A DNA stretch of 51,627 nt from Bacillus canaveralius (GCF_002860125.1 NZ_PGVA01000007.1:1-51627); one strand, 5' to 3'. Positions 10,120-19,395 are shown, numbered from the stretch's first letter. Translations and numbers: made by a program. The notes: a model not told the origin generated them from the sequence alone.

Positions 10120-11318
10120 TGCTTGTCGAACACCTCTTTTCCGTAGGCGATTTGGCCGCGGCATAATGTGATGATCACTCGAAGCTGTTCATCAAGGATG
10201 ACAATATCGGCATCTTTTCCAGGCGCAATGCTGCCTTTGCGATCAAACATGTTCAGCTGCTTTGCCGGGTTGGCGCTTGCAAGCTTAATCACATCGAGGA
10301 GCGGGGCGTTTGTAAATTCATTCACATTTTTAACCGCATTATTCATTTTTAGAATACTGCCGGCAAGGGTACCGTCAGCTAACAGCGCTTTTCCATCGGC
10401 TACTTTTACGTTTTGTCCCCCAAGATCGTATTCACCATTTTTGAGGCACTTAGCTCGCATCGCATCCGTGATTAATATCATTCCATCCTTGCCCTTTGCG
10501 TTGAGAACGAGTTTGACCATTTCAGGACGGACATGGATTCCGTCTGCAATCAGTTCGATCTTAAGTTCATTGAGCAGCAAAGCCGCTCCGGCTGTTCCCG
10601 GCTCGCGATGGTGAAGCCCGCGCATTCCGTTAAAAAGGTGTGTCACGTGTCGGGCTCCGGCCCCGGCCGCTTTCGCCATTACCTCATAGTTGGCATCTGA
10701 ATGGCCGATTGAGGCGATCACACCTGTTTCGTGCAAATAGTGAATAAAATCGAGGCCGTTCGCAAGCTCAGGAGCTACAGTGACAAGCTTAATTTGGTTT
10801 TCTGCCGCCTGTTGCCAATCTCTGAACAGGTCTATATCCGGATCAATAATATATTCCTCCGGCTGGGCGCCGGCACGAATTTTATTAATAAACGGACCTT
10901 CGAGATGGATGCCGAGCATTTCTGCTTTACCTGGTTTATTTTGCGTTGTGCTGTACTGGGCCGCATTTTCAAGCGCTTTTTTAATCGCAGTTTTCTCCTG
11001 AGTAATCGTTGTTGCCAGAAAGCTTGTCGTCCCTTCTGAAGGCAGGGTGGCTGCGATTGTCGTTAACGCATCCGGGGTGGCGTCCATTGTATCTGCCCCG
11101 CCCGCACCATGAATATGGACATCAATGAATCCGGGGACGGCGGTATAGCCGGCGGATAAATCGATAATTCGAGCTTGTTCATCAAGATTAGGAAGCTGGT
11201 CCATTGTGCCGATTTCCTTAATGGCAGTGCCTTCTATATAGATGAACCCATTATTAAGCCACTCGTTTTCAAGAGCGATCCTTCCGTTAACAATAAGAAG
11301 ACGATCCAACCTCTTCAT
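10116..11318 (-). CDS. nagA: N-acetylglucosamine-6-phosphate deacetylase
   Basis: NagA removes acetate from GlcNAc-6-phosphate to give glucosamine-6-phosphate for NagB. The 400-residue amidohydrolase shows the metal-site motif DVHIHGAGG, EGPF (metal ligand Glu), GHSDAN, HLFNGMRG and the catalytic Asp in ITDAM. ATG 11318 is favoured because AGGAA lies 7 bp upstream; the ATG at 11324 abuts it. It is the first gene of nagABR, transcribed from a promoter whose -35 is covered by a NagR operator. The leader is about 170 nt. Confidence 0.96.
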   Translation of the reverse strand: MKRLDRLLIVNGRIALENEWLNNGFIYIEGTAIKEIGTMDQLPNLDEQARIIDLSAGYTAVPGFIDVHIHGAGGADTMDATPDALTTIAATLPSEGTTSFLATTITQEKTAIKKALENAAQYSTTQNKPGKAEMLGIHLEGPFINKIRAGAQPEEYIIDPDIDLFRDWQQAAENQIKLVTVAPELANGLDFIHYLHETGVIASIGHSDANYEVMAKAAGAGARHVTHLFNGMRGLHHREPGTAGAALLLNELKIELIADGIHVRPEMVKLVLNAKGKDGMILITDAMRAKCLKNGEYDLGGQNVKVADGKALLADGTLAGSILKMNNAVKNVNEFTNAPLLDVIKLASANPAKQLNMFDRKGSIAPGKDADIVILDEQLRVIITLCRGQIAYGKEVFDKQ

Positions 11319-11497
11319 CTCCATTTCCTAATAACTTTATAGTTGAATGAATTCATAAAGCAATTCTTTAATTGAAAAACGAACAGTTATTTAAAATTAA
11401 GACAGTATTATTCGTTTCCTACGGCATACTCCTGTATATCCAGACAACTTCATTCGTTTTTCGGTTTAGCTTATTATTGTGAAATTGACTTAGTTAT

Positions 11498-11527
11498 ATT
11501 ATAAACGTTTTATTATATAGTTGTCTA
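11498..11527 (-). promoter_or_regulatory. nagABR promoter
   Basis: Read on the minus strand: TAGACA (11527-11522), 18-bp spacer, TATAAT (11503-11498). The -35 hexamer is part of the NagR operator. Confidence 0.7.
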
Positions 11528-11534
11528 TACCAGT
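11519..11534 (-). promoter_or_regulatory. NagR operator (dre site) of nagABR
   Basis: Minus-strand ACTGGTATAGACAACT contains the HutC-subfamily core GTnTAnAC (GTATAGAC) and closely resembles the B. subtilis NagR dre element. It overlaps the -35 box, so bound repressor would block RNA polymerase. Confidence 0.8.
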
Positions 11535-11548
11535 TAGTGTAAAATAGA

Positions 11549-11580
11549 CCCCCATACCACTATTAGCAAGGGTATGGGGG
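11549..11580 (-). terminator. Terminator after murQ
   Basis: Ten-base-pair stem CCCCCATACC / GGTATGGGGG with an 12-nt loop. On the minus strand it is followed by TCTATTTTAC and ends the murP-mupG-murQ unit just before the nag promoter; a T-run on the other side suggests it works both ways. Confidence 0.85.
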
Positions 11581-11590
11581 CCTGTTTTTT

Positions 11591-12484
11591 CTATTCTCCA
11601 ATCGCTTTCCGCAAATAGCCAGAATGCTTTTCAAGCAGGTCTGCTGCTGCTTTCGCTTCCAACCCGGTGAGAATTTGTACAATCGCTGCTTTTGTATTGT
11701 AATTTTGTTCGTCCAATGCAGCTTTTACAGTTTCTTCGTCAGCACCGGTTGCCATTTTGACGATATTCTCGGCCCGTTTAAACAGCTTTTCATTCGTCAT
11801 TTGCACGTCAACCATGAGATTGCCGTAAACTTTCCCCATCTTAATCATCGATGCGGTTGTCAGCATATTTAGAACGAGTTTTTGCGCGGTCCCTGCTTTC
11901 ATCCTTGTTGATCCGGTCACGACTTCCGGCCCGACAATCGGGGCTATCGTTACCTTTGCGACCTTTTCCATTTCAGAATCCTTACTGCAGACGACAGCAA
12001 CAGTGGCAGCACCGATTTGATTGGCATATTCAAGAGCGCCGATCGTGTACGGGGTGCGGCCGCTCGCAGCAATGCCGACGACAATATCCTGTGCCGATAA
12101 GTGAATGTCCTCTAAATCCTTCCGACCTTGATCGTGGTCATCTTCGGCACCTTCAACGGCTTCCGTCATCGCCTTTTTCCCGCCTGCAATGATGCCGACC
12201 ACCATCTCGGGTTCTGTTCCATATGTAGGCGGGCATTCGGAAGCATCGATAATGCCGATCCGTCCCGATGTTCCTGCGCCGGTGTAAATAAGCCTGCCGC
12301 CGCTTTTAAAAGAAGCAACGATCATGTCAACTGTTTTTGAAATGGACGGCAGCTCCCGGGCGATCGCAATCGGAACGAGGCTATCCTCTTCATTGATAGT
12401 TGAGATGATCTCATCTGTTGCCATTAAATCGATATTCATCGTTTTTGGGTTACGCTGTTCTGTATTTAATTTCGATATATTCAT
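11591..12484 (-). CDS. murQ: N-acetylmuramic acid 6-phosphate etherase
   Basis: MurQ cleaves the D-lactyl ether of MurNAc-6-phosphate to give GlcNAc-6-phosphate, which NagA then uses. The 297-residue SIS-domain protein shows TGAGTSGRIGIIDASECPPTYG with the catalytic Glu, and EGAEDD, GIAASGRTPY and GSTRMKAGTAQK motifs. The start is ATG 12484, with GGAGGG 6 bp upstream inside the end of mupG. It starts 1 bp after the mupG stop, so the two are coupled. The longer frame to 12553 is an overlap artefact. Confidence 0.96.
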   Translation of the reverse strand: MNISKLNTEQRNPKTMNIDLMATDEIISTINEEDSLVPIAIARELPSISKTVDMIVASFKSGGRLIYTGAGTSGRIGIIDASECPPTYGTEPEMVVGIIAGGKKAMTEAVEGAEDDHDQGRKDLEDIHLSAQDIVVGIAASGRTPYTIGALEYANQIGAATVAVVCSKDSEMEKVAKVTIAPIVGPEVVTGSTRMKAGTAQKLVLNMLTTASMIKMGKVYGNLMVDVQMTNEKLFKRAENIVKMATGADEETVKAALDEQNYNTKAAIVQILTGLEAKAAADLLEKHSGYLRKAIGE

Positions 12485-12485
12485 A

Positions 12486-13553
12486 TTAACCCTCCATGAT
12501 AAATGTAAATTTTCCGCCAGCCCGAATTTGCCTGAGCAGGGGAATATCCTCATTCTCTACATAACCGATAACATTCACTCGTTCATCTTTCGGCAAATCT
12601 GTTAACGTGACCTGGAGCTCACCAGAGTATCGGCCGTAAAGCTGATTATCGAGCGTAATCGCGCCTGTACGGCGTTCAAGCTGATTTGCCGGCAGAATTT
12701 GTCCATTTCCGGTTTGGGCATATGACCGGGATTCTACGGAGCGAATGACGTCCCGGGCCGGATCCATCCGGTTTGTATGGATCTCGTTAAGTATCGGAAG
12801 AGAGTCGTTTTGATCGACAGGCTTCATTTTTAACAGTATCACGCCATTTACAAGGCTTGATAGCTGCTGTAAAGTGCTGTCAGTAACAGTATGATCTCCG
12901 ATTAAAACTTTGTCTGTATAGAGTGAATACATTAATTCAGCGGCTGAAGCTGTCGGGGAAGCGCTTCGATGTTCCTCAACCGTTGGCAAACCGGCAAAGA
13001 CCGGACCCCTTAAATCCAGGTTTCCCGGTATAAATGCCATTGTTGTCAAGCCTTTATTTTTTAAAAATTGATTTCTTTCCGATAGGAAGCGTGCATCGAG
13101 CCCGGTCTCAGGACGTGGGTAAAAGTTATGCCATGCTTCAACATTTCTAACGTTTAAGCCCATACTGATCCATTCATCAAGCTCCGTATGTGACACTGTA
13201 CTGGCATTCATACCTACTTTCATCAGCGCTGACAACTGGACGATTTGTTCGGCACTAAACCCGTAATCAGCCCGGATTCCAGTAAGGCCCCAGTTTGTTA
13301 ATTGGCCAATCGTTTCCCATGTCAAGCCAAGATAGCTTAATGATAAGGGAGAAACATCTGCCAGAAGCTCCATGTCATTTTCTTTGGCCAAGGTTCCTAA
13401 TTCAATGAGCAGGTCTTTATACTTGGCATGGTCATCTTCGGGAATATGGAGCGATGTAAAGATAGACTTTAAGCCGCACGAAGAAGCTTTTTCAATCCAG
13501 ATGCGGTTTTGCTCTCTTTTATTCTCTGTTAAATACACGGAGATCCCAATCAA
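12486..13553 (-). CDS. mupG: 6-phospho-N-acetylmuramidase MupG (DUF871 family)
   Basis: MupG hydrolyses imported MurNAc-6-phosphate-GlcNAc disaccharide inside the cell; in Staphylococcus aureus it sits with murQ and murP. The protein of about 355 residues has a TIM-barrel region (IGISVYL..., ADVSPLSLSYLGLT..., GIRADYGFS..., NASTVS..., VEAWHNFYPRPETGLD) and a C-terminal cyclophilin-like domain (from about 240; PARDVIRSVESRSYA). Start is uncertain: TTG 13553 has AGGTGG at 5 bp spacing, while GTG 13562 lies inside that site. The location before murQ supports the role strongly. Confidence 0.92.
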   Translation of the reverse strand: MIGISVYLTENKREQNRIWIEKASSCGLKSIFTSLHIPEDDHAKYKDLLIELGTLAKENDMELLADVSPLSLSYLGLTWETIGQLTNWGLTGIRADYGFSAEQIVQLSALMKVGMNASTVSHTELDEWISMGLNVRNVEAWHNFYPRPETGLDARFLSERNQFLKNKGLTTMAFIPGNLDLRGPVFAGLPTVEEHRSASPTASAAELMYSLYTDKVLIGDHTVTDSTLQQLSSLVNGVILLKMKPVDQNDSLPILNEIHTNRMDPARDVIRSVESRSYAQTGNGQILPANQLERRTGAITLDNQLYGRYSGELQVTLTDLPKDERVNVIGYVENEDIPLLRQIRAGGKFTFIMEG

Positions 13554-13596
13554 TATGTCCACCTACAATCATTCCGGATTTTTGAAAAACAAACAC

Positions 13597-13625
13597 CAAG
13601 AAGGAGGAATAAGGTTTCCTCCTTG
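13597..13625. terminator. Stem-loop between murP and mupG
   Basis: CAAGaAGGAGGAA / TTtCCTCCTTG hairpin in the 214-bp gap between murP and mupG, with T-rich sequence on both sides (TTTTATTTT plus strand; GTGTTTGTTTTT minus strand). On the mur transcript it could be a partial terminator or an RNA-stability element. Confidence 0.5.
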
Positions 13626-13767
13626 TTTTATTTTGTGCTTGAGCGTATACAAGCAACATTTGAGCCTACACCCATATTAAAAGTTATCAAGTATACGAGT
13701 TAAATGCAATTTCCTTCGGGACGAATCATTGTACAACCGGGTTATCCGGTCAAGTTGCACAGCGTCA

Positions 13768-15141
13768 TTAAATATTTCTGGCCATTTCTTCTTTGAAACC
13801 AAACAGCCATGTGAAAAGGAATCCGAAAAAGTAAGCGATAAGCAAGCCGACTAAATACAAGACCATTTCGTTTGTATTGACGAGGAAGACAAGCGGAATT
13901 CCGGAAACGCCAATCGCAATGGTTGCGACATTAAAGAATGCCTGGAAGGCGCCGCCGACTGCTGCTCCTAAACATGCGGTTAGAAACGGTCGGCCAAGCG
14001 GGAGGGTGACCCCGAAGATCAACGGTTCGCCAATGCCGAGCATTCCAACCGGAAGTCCGCCTTTAATGACTTTTTTGAGGCGGGCATTTTTTGTTTTAAA
14101 GTAAATGGCGAATGCTGCCCCGACCTGGCCGGCGCCGCCCATCGCAAGAATAGGGAGTAGCGGGTCATCGCCAATCGTATTAATCAATTCCATATGGACG
14201 GGTGTCAACCCTTGGTGCAGACCTGTAACAACGAGTGGCAGGAATGTTCCGGCAAGGATCAGCCCGGCAAAAATTCCACCCATTTCAATTAATCCAAGCA
14301 GACCTTTTGTAATCAAGTCAGAGATGAGTCCGCCGACTGGCTGCAAAATAAACAGTGTTGCAACGCCAGTAATTAATAAGGCGAGAGTGGGTGTGACAAT
14401 AATATCAATAGATGCCGCAACGACTTTGCGAAGTCGCCGTTCCAAGAAAGCGATAAATGCGGCAGCGAGCATAACGCCAATTAAACCGCCCCGTCCCGGA
14501 ACGAGTGCCTCACCGAATAATGTGATGTCAGCAAGACCGGGATTATATAAAATAATCGCAGCTGCGCCGCCAAGTGCTGGTGAGCCTCCAAATTCTTTGG
14601 CCGTGTTAACTCCAACGAATACAAATAAATAGCTAAACAATCCCCAGCCGATCAAGCTTAATACTTTAACGACCGTCGATTCTGGATCGGCCCCTGACCG
14701 GATAATCACATTTGTAAGCCCGGCAATTAACCCGGATGCGACGATCGCCGGGATCAGCGGAATGAAGATGCTCGCGATTCTTCTTAAAAACAGCTTGAAC
14801 GGGGTAGCATTTTTTTTCTTTAAATCCGCTTTTGTTTTGTCTGCCAATCCTGCAAATGGATTGTCGCTGTCTTCATCTACTAAACTGACATCTCTTCCGG
14901 TAATCTTTGAAACTTCATCCGCTACTCTCGTAACAATGCCCGGTCCGAGGATAATTTGGATCGTTTCTTCCTCAACAATTCCCATAACGCCATCAATGTT
15001 TTTAATGCCTGTGATGTTTACCTTGCTTTCGTCCACCGGCTGTACCCTGAGCCGGGTCATACATGACGCAAGGTTTGCAATGTTCGCTGCTCCGCCCAAT
15101 TGCTCAATAATCTCCGTGGCTAAGCGTTCCTCTTTGCGCAT
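13768..15141 (-). CDS. murP: PTS N-acetylmuramic acid transporter subunit IIBC
   Basis: MurP imports and phosphorylates MurNAc or MurNAc-GlcNAc using PEP through HPr. The 457-residue protein has an N-terminal EIIB domain (about 1-85; phospho-acceptor Cys27 in LASCMTRLRV) and a C-terminal EIIC domain (about 115-450) with about ten membrane helices and the motifs GLHQGLTPVH and GIGEPLIFGV. No EIIA domain is fused, so a shared EIIA must serve. Substrate assignment rests on the EIIB-EIIC order and on mupG-murQ downstream. Ribosome site AAGGGGG lies about 10 bp before the ATG. The promoter carries a NagR-type operator and a cre site. Confidence 0.92.
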   Translation of the reverse strand: MRKEERLATEIIEQLGGAANIANLASCMTRLRVQPVDESKVNITGIKNIDGVMGIVEEETIQIILGPGIVTRVADEVSKITGRDVSLVDEDSDNPFAGLADKTKADLKKKNATPFKLFLRRIASIFIPLIPAIVASGLIAGLTNVIIRSGADPESTVVKVLSLIGWGLFSYLFVFVGVNTAKEFGGSPALGGAAAIILYNPGLADITLFGEALVPGRGGLIGVMLAAAFIAFLERRLRKVVAASIDIIVTPTLALLITGVATLFILQPVGGLISDLITKGLLGLIEMGGIFAGLILAGTFLPLVVTGLHQGLTPVHMELINTIGDDPLLPILAMGGAGQVGAAFAIYFKTKNARLKKVIKGGLPVGMLGIGEPLIFGVTLPLGRPFLTACLGAAVGGAFQAFFNVATIAIGVSGIPLVFLVNTNEMVLYLVGLLIAYFFGFLFTWLFGFKEEMARNI

Positions 15142-15196
15142 AGTTGGTTCCCCCTTTTAAAGAATAATAGAATAAAAAATTCCAAAAATTAAAAAA

Positions 15197-15210
15197 TGAA
15201 TTCGTTTACA
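15197..15210 (-). promoter_or_regulatory. Candidate CcpA cre site in the murP leader
   Basis: Minus-strand TGTAAACGAATTCA satisfies the Bacillus cre pattern TGNAANCGNWWNCA at every fixed position. It lies a few bases after the predicted murP start of transcription, where CcpA would block elongation or initiation. HPr kinase, which makes the CcpA corepressor, is encoded next door. Confidence 0.65.
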
Positions 15211-15215
15211 CTATC

Positions 15216-15244
15216 ATCATAGCAATTAGAAGTATAGTTGTCTA
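15216..15244 (-). promoter_or_regulatory. murP-mupG-murQ promoter
   Basis: Minus strand TAGACA (15244-15239), 17-bp spacer, TATGAT (15221-15216). Same layout as the nagABR promoter. Confidence 0.7.
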
Positions 15245-15251
15245 GACCTAT
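15236..15251 (-). promoter_or_regulatory. NagR-type operator (dre site) of murP
   Basis: Minus-strand ATAGGTCTAGACAACT with the exact HutC core GTCTAGAC; the right half GACAACT is identical to that of the nagA site. It covers the -35 box. Confidence 0.8.
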
Positions 15252-15379
15252 TTCAAAAAGAATTAATACTATTTGTCCATGATAAAATGTATGTGTTTTT
15301 GTCTGGATTTATACCTATTAACATAAATCTCTTCCTGAATTTAAAAAACTCGAATGAAAAGATTTCTGTATCCATTCGT

Positions 15380-15407
15380 TTGGTTCTTTCTCAAAAAGTG
15401 CTAAAAT
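15380..15407 (+). promoter_or_regulatory. hprK operon promoter
   Basis: TTGGTT (15380-15385), 16-bp spacer, TAAAAT (15402-15407), about 60 bp before the hprK start. Confidence 0.5.
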
Positions 15408-15468
15408 AAGAGAAGTTAAACTTGCGAGCCCGCAGGTTACGAGTGCGCACAAAGGGAGGAAGCTTAGG

Positions 15469-16404
15469 TTGCCAAAAGTTCGTACGAAAGATATTATCGA
15501 AAAATTCGATCTTGAGCTCATCAGCGGGGAAGAAGGAATTAACCGCCCGATTACAACCAGTGATATTTCACGGCCGGGAATTGAGATTGCCGGATACTTT
15601 GAATATTATCCTGCTGAAAGGATCCAGCTCCTTGGAAAGACGGAGCTCACCTTTTTTGCAAAAATAAATGGTCAGGAACGAAAATCCCGGATGGAGCAGC
15701 TCTGCACCGATATCACTCCGGCGATCATTGTGACAAGGGAAATGGACGTTCCAGAAGAACTCATTGAAGCGTCAGAGCGGGAGTCTGTTCCTGTGCTGCG
15801 CGCAAAATGGAAAACAACCCGTTTTTCGAGCCGTTTAACAAACTTTCTTGAAAGCAAGCTCGCCCCGACAACCGCTGTGCATGGTGTTCTTGTCGATATC
15901 TACGGTGTCGGTGTGTTAATTACCGGAAAAAGCGGTGTTGGTAAAAGTGAAACAGCGTTGGAACTTGTAAAACGGGGGCATCGCCTGGTCGCGGATGACT
16001 GCGTTGAGATTCGCCAGGAAGACCAGGATACATTAGTGGGAAATGCACCCGAGCTGATTGAGCATTTGCTTGAAATCAGGGGACTCGGCATCATCAATGT
16101 CATGACATTATTTGGCGCCGGCTCCGTCCGCAGCTACAAGCGAATTTCCCTCGTTATCAGTCTTGAACTGTGGGATCAAAATAAAACCTATGACCGGCTC
16201 GGATTAGATGAAGAGAAAATGAAAATCATTGATAGCGAGATTACAAAGTTGACCGTTCCAGTGCGTCCAGGCCGAAACCTTGCTGTTATTATTGAAGTCG
16301 CAGCAATGAACTTCCGCTTGAAACGAATGGGGATGAATGCGGCTGAACAGTTTACAAACCGACTGACAGATGTGATTGAAGATGGCGAACATGAAGATGT
16401 GTAA
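15469..16404 (+). CDS. hprK: HPr kinase/phosphorylase
   Basis: HprK phosphorylates Ser46 of HPr and Crh with ATP or pyrophosphate and also dephosphorylates them, setting carbon catabolite repression. The 311-residue protein has the N-terminal domain (1-130) and the catalytic domain with Walker A GKSGVGKS (153-160), the ADDCVEIR strand and the HprK signature [10 protein letters not shown] (near 204-213). Start is TTG 15469 with AAAGGGAGGA at 15451-15460. It leads a run with lgt, yvoD, ppaX and yvoF; the PPi it releases is the substrate of PpaX. Confidence 0.98.
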   Translation: MPKVRTKDIIEKFDLELISGEEGINRPITTSDISRPGIEIAGYFEYYPAERIQLLGKTELTFFAKINGQERKSRMEQLCTDITPAIIVTREMDVPEELIEASERESVPVLRAKWKTTRFSSRLTNFLESKLAPTTAVHGVLVDIYGVGVLITGKSGVGKSETALELVKRGHRLVADDCVEIRQEDQDTLVGNAPELIEHLLEIRGLGIINVMTLFGAGSVRSYKRISLVISLELWDQNKTYDRLGLDEEKMKIIDSEITKLTVPVRPGRNLAVIIEVAAMNFRLKRMGMNAAEQFTNRLTDVIEDGEHEDV

Positions 16405-16434
16405 GGTCAATAAGCTGAAAGAGGAGAAGTGAAC

Positions 16435-17250
16435 ATGAAAGAAAATATTCAGCCGCTTGATCCGATTGCCTTTACGCTTGGCCCGATACAAGTTCATTGG
16501 TACGGGGTGATTATCGGTGTCGGAATTGCACTGGCGCTCTGGATTGCGATGCGAGAAGCGGACAGAAGGGGCCTTTCTAAGGATCTGCTTGCCGACTTAA
16601 TGCTATGGGCGATTCCGATAGCGATCATTAGTGCGCGGATTTATTACGTCATTTTTGAATGGGACTATTATGCGCAAAACCCAAGTGAAATCGTGCAGAT
16701 TTGGAATGGCGGCATTGCCATCCACGGGGCGCTGATCGGTTCGGTTATCACAGCGTATATTTTTGCAAAGAAAAAGAAGATATCTTTTTGGAAGCTTGCC
16801 GATATTACTGCACCGAGCATCATCCTCGGCCAGGCAATCGGCAGATGGGGAAATTTTATCAACCAGGAAGCGCATGGCGGAGAAGTAAGCCGCGCCTTTC
16901 TTGAAGACCTGTTTCTGCCCGAATTTATCATCAATCAGATGTACATAGGCGGAAGCTATTATCATCCGACGTTTTTATACGAGTCGGTTTGGAATCTGGC
17001 CGGATTTATTGTATTACTCCTGTTGCGGAGAGTAAATCTGCGGCGCGGGGAGCTTTTCCTTACTTATGTGATTTGGTATTCAATCGGCCGATTTTTTATC
17101 GAAGGATTGCGGACCGACAGCCTGATGTTGACTGAGAATTTAAGAATGGCACAGACGATTTCGATCGCCTTGATTATCGGGGCAGTTGTTTTACTTGTAT
17201 ACAGAAGAAAAACGGGGTTAGCGAAAACCCGCTATTTAGATAAAGCATAA
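16435..17250 (+). CDS. lgt: Phosphatidylglycerol-prolipoprotein diacylglyceryl transferase
   Basis: Lgt transfers diacylglycerol to the lipobox cysteine of prolipoproteins, the first step of lipoprotein maturation in the membrane. The 271-residue protein has about seven membrane segments and the Lgt signature [16 protein letters not shown] (near 137-152), plus the HWYG motif close to the N-terminus. ATG 16435 is chosen, 8 bp after GAGGAG (16421-16426); an in-frame GTG at 16429 is too close. It follows hprK by 30 bp, as in B. subtilis. Confidence 0.97.
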   Translation: MKENIQPLDPIAFTLGPIQVHWYGVIIGVGIALALWIAMREADRRGLSKDLLADLMLWAIPIAIISARIYYVIFEWDYYAQNPSEIVQIWNGGIAIHGALIGSVITAYIFAKKKKISFWKLADITAPSIILGQAIGRWGNFINQEAHGGEVSRAFLEDLFLPEFIINQMYIGGSYYHPTFLYESVWNLAGFIVLLLLRRVNLRRGELFLTYVIWYSIGRFFIEGLRTDSLMLTENLRMAQTISIALIIGAVVLLVYRRKTGLAKTRYLDKA

Positions 17251-17266
17251 AAGAGGGGAAGAGAAT

Positions 17267-18214
17267 ATGCTTCTTGGTTCAATCAAAAAGGGATTAATGG
17301 TTGGTTTACACACGACATGGTCACTGGGGAAAATTGTATTTCCGGTAACGCTAATTGTGACACTGCTTCAATATACTCCAGTGCTGCCATGGGTAGTTGA
17401 TATGATTGCACCATTAATGTCGGTGTTCGGCTTGTCAGGGGATGCAGCCATTCCACTTGTTCTCGGCAATTTTTTAAACTTATATGCTGCAATTGGTGCG
17501 ATTCTTTCTCTCGACTTAACCGTTAAAGAAGTATTTATCCTTGCGGTGATGCTGTCATTTTCCCATAATTTACTTATTGAAACCGGTGTCGCTCTAAAGG
17601 TTGGCGTTAAGCTGTGGATCGTTATCGTGGTCAGGCTCGGGCTTGCTTTTGTATCCGCCGTCGTTATTAATCTTGTCTGGCAGGGCGGCGCCGAACTGGC
17701 GAAATACGGGCTGATACCTGCAAAAGAGGAGCCGGCACAAGGATTTACTGAAATATTTATCGAGGCGGTCGAAAAAGGCGGTATCGGCATCATTCAGCTC
17801 GCCGCCGTCGTAATCCCGTTAATGGTTGGAATCCAATTTTTGAAGGATTTAAAATGGCTCAATGTTTTCTCGAACTGGATGGCCCCGGTTACGAGGCTGC
17901 TTGGCATGAAAGATAATACTTCGACGACGCTCGCATCCGGGCTATTATTCGGCCTGGCAATGGGGGCGGGCGTGATGATCCAGGCGGTGCGAGAGGACGG
18001 GGTCAGCAAAAAGGATGTCACGATTGCGTTTATTTTCCTCGTCGCCTGCCACGCTGTTGTCGAGGACACCTTAATCTTTATCCCACTGGGAATCCCAGTA
18101 TTGCCGCTGTTATTGATTCGCCTTACTGTCGCGGTCCTATTAACACTTGCTGTCGCATTTGTATGGAATCGGGCCGAGCTTGCAAAAGGAAAGGAAGCTA
18201 CGTATGAGCACTAA
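17267..18214 (+). CDS. yvoD: Nucleoside-recognition (Gate) domain membrane protein YvoD
   Basis: A 315-residue membrane protein with about eight hydrophobic segments and two Gate-domain halves (about 15-130 and 165-300), including [14 protein letters not shown] and [14 protein letters not shown], the paired His/Glu-containing signatures of this family. The domain resembles parts of nucleoside transporters and spore maturation proteins SpmA/SpmB. Substrate is unknown. It lies 16 bp after lgt with AGAGGGGAAGAG as ribosome site, and its end overlaps ppaX by 11 bp. Confidence 0.85.
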   Translation: MLLGSIKKGLMVGLHTTWSLGKIVFPVTLIVTLLQYTPVLPWVVDMIAPLMSVFGLSGDAAIPLVLGNFLNLYAAIGAILSLDLTVKEVFILAVMLSFSHNLLIETGVALKVGVKLWIVIVVRLGLAFVSAVVINLVWQGGAELAKYGLIPAKEEPAQGFTEIFIEAVEKGGIGIIQLAAVVIPLMVGIQFLKDLKWLNVFSNWMAPVTRLLGMKDNTSTTLASGLLFGLAMGAGVMIQAVREDGVSKKDVTIAFIFLVACHAVVEDTLIFIPLGIPVLPLLLIRLTVAVLLTLAVAFVWNRAELAKGKEATYEH

Positions 18215-18848
18215 CATTAACGCGATTTTATTTGATTTAGACGGAACATTAATCGACACAAATGAACTGATCATTTCTTCATTTTTGCACACGCTTGACA
18301 GCTACTATCCGGAAAAATATCGGCGTGAAGATGTGCTGCCGTTCATCGGCCCGCCGTTGACCGACACGTTTAATTCTATCGATCCGGCGTTGACAGAGGA
18401 TATGATTAAGACGTACCGGAAGTACAATATCTCGAACCACGACCTGCTTGTCAAAGAATTTACAGGCGTTTTCGAAACGGTTCGAACCTTGAAGGAAAAT
18501 GACTACAAGCTAGCAATTGTCTCGACGAAAATGGAGGATGTCATTTTAAAAGGCTTAAAGCTGACCAATCTTGATCCATTTTTTGATGTGATTGTCGCCC
18601 TTGATCATGTTGAGAAAGCAAAGCCCGATCCGGAGCCGGTGCTAAAAGCTTTAAACCAGCTGGGTTCACATGCTCATGAAGCGATCATGGTCGGCGACAA
18701 CCATCATGATGTGTTGGCAGGCAGAAATGCCGGAACGAGGACGGCAGGCGTAGCCTGGACCGTAAAAGGGCGAGACTATATCGCTTCCTATCAGCCTGAT
18801 TACATCCTTGAAACAATGCCGGATTTATTGGATATTGTTGGAGTGTAG
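18204..18848 (+). CDS. ppaX: Pyrophosphatase PpaX
   Basis: PpaX hydrolyses the pyrophosphate released when HPr kinase/phosphorylase dephosphorylates P-Ser-HPr, driving that reaction. The 214-residue HAD hydrolase has motif [10 protein letters not shown] (residues 9-17), motif II VST, and motif III/IV KPDP...[17 protein letters not shown] 18204 is preceded by GGAAAGGAAG; the longer frame starting at 18147 lies inside yvoD. The 11-bp overlap with yvoD and the hprK context support the assignment. Confidence 0.95.
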   Translation: MSTNINAILFDLDGTLIDTNELIISSFLHTLDSYYPEKYRREDVLPFIGPPLTDTFNSIDPALTEDMIKTYRKYNISNHDLLVKEFTGVFETVRTLKENDYKLAIVSTKMEDVILKGLKLTNLDPFFDVIVALDHVEKAKPDPEPVLKALNQLGSHAHEAIMVGDNHHDVLAGRNAGTRTAGVAWTVKGRDYIASYQPDYILETMPDLLDIVGV

Positions 18849-18849
18849 G

Positions 18850-19395
18850 ATGAGAAAGACAACCCGCTATCCTGTTGAAGGAGCAAATTCTCTCTGGCAT
18901 GTCTATAAAACGGTTCCCTTTTTCAAGGTCGTCAAAAATTTCACAGTGATTCAGGCAGCCCGTTACACTCCGTTTCTTGGTATGAAAAACTGGCTGTATC
19001 GCACCTTTTTAAAAATGGATGTCGGCGAGCAAACCTCATTTGCCTTGATGGTGATGCTTGATATCATGTTTCCCGAAAAAATCAGCGTCGGCCGTAATAC
19101 GGTCATCGGGTACAATACGACGATTCTTGCCCATGAATACCTCATTACAGAATACCGGCTTGGGCCGGTTGAGATTGGCAGTGAAGTGATGATTGGTGCA
19201 AACACGACGATATTGCCGGGGATTTCGATTGGGGACGGGGCGATTGTCTCGGCTGGTACGCTTGTCCATAAGGATGTTCCTGCGGGGGCATTTGTCGGCG
19301 GAAACCCGATGCGAATCATCTATACGAAGGAACAGCTGGCCGAACGCCGGGCGGAAGATCCGATTTACGATCAGAGCTTTATTAACGAAGGTTAA
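18850..19395 (+). CDS. yvoF: Hexapeptide-repeat acyltransferase YvoF
   Basis: A 181-residue protein of the LbH/maltose-acetyltransferase type, with a left-handed beta-helix from about 75 to 160 made of hexapeptide repeats ([54 protein letters not shown]) and the terminal GNPMRII motif. The acceptor is unknown. ATG 18850 starts 1 bp after the ppaX stop, with GGAG 6 bp upstream; the frame from 18808 is overlap. It closes the hprK gene cluster. No strong terminator follows. Confidence 0.88.
   Translation: MRKTTRYPVEGANSLWHVYKTVPFFKVVKNFTVIQAARYTPFLGMKNWLYRTFLKMDVGEQTSFALMVMLDIMFPEKISVGRNTVIGYNTTILAHEYLITEYRLGPVEIGSEVMIGANTTILPGISIGDGAIVSAGTLVHKDVPAGAFVGGNPMRIIYTKEQLAERRAEDPIYDQSFINEG

Larger units (their letters stand above)
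15142..15468. other. Divergent murP-hprK regulatory region
   Basis: A 327-bp intergenic region. From left to right it holds the murP leader, a cre site (15197-15210), the murP promoter (15216-15244) overlapped by a NagR operator (15236-15251), then an AT-rich spacer without recognisable sites, and the hprK promoter (15380-15407). Confidence 0.8.

Noticed and set aside
11434-11449. Second NagR site in the nagA leader (GTATATCCAGACAACT)
   Set aside because: Only the right half matches; the core GTnTAnAC is not met.
14105-14632. 175-codon ORF antisense to murP
   Set aside because: It is the mirror of a hydrophobic, codon-biased gene; low-complexity product and no ribosome site.
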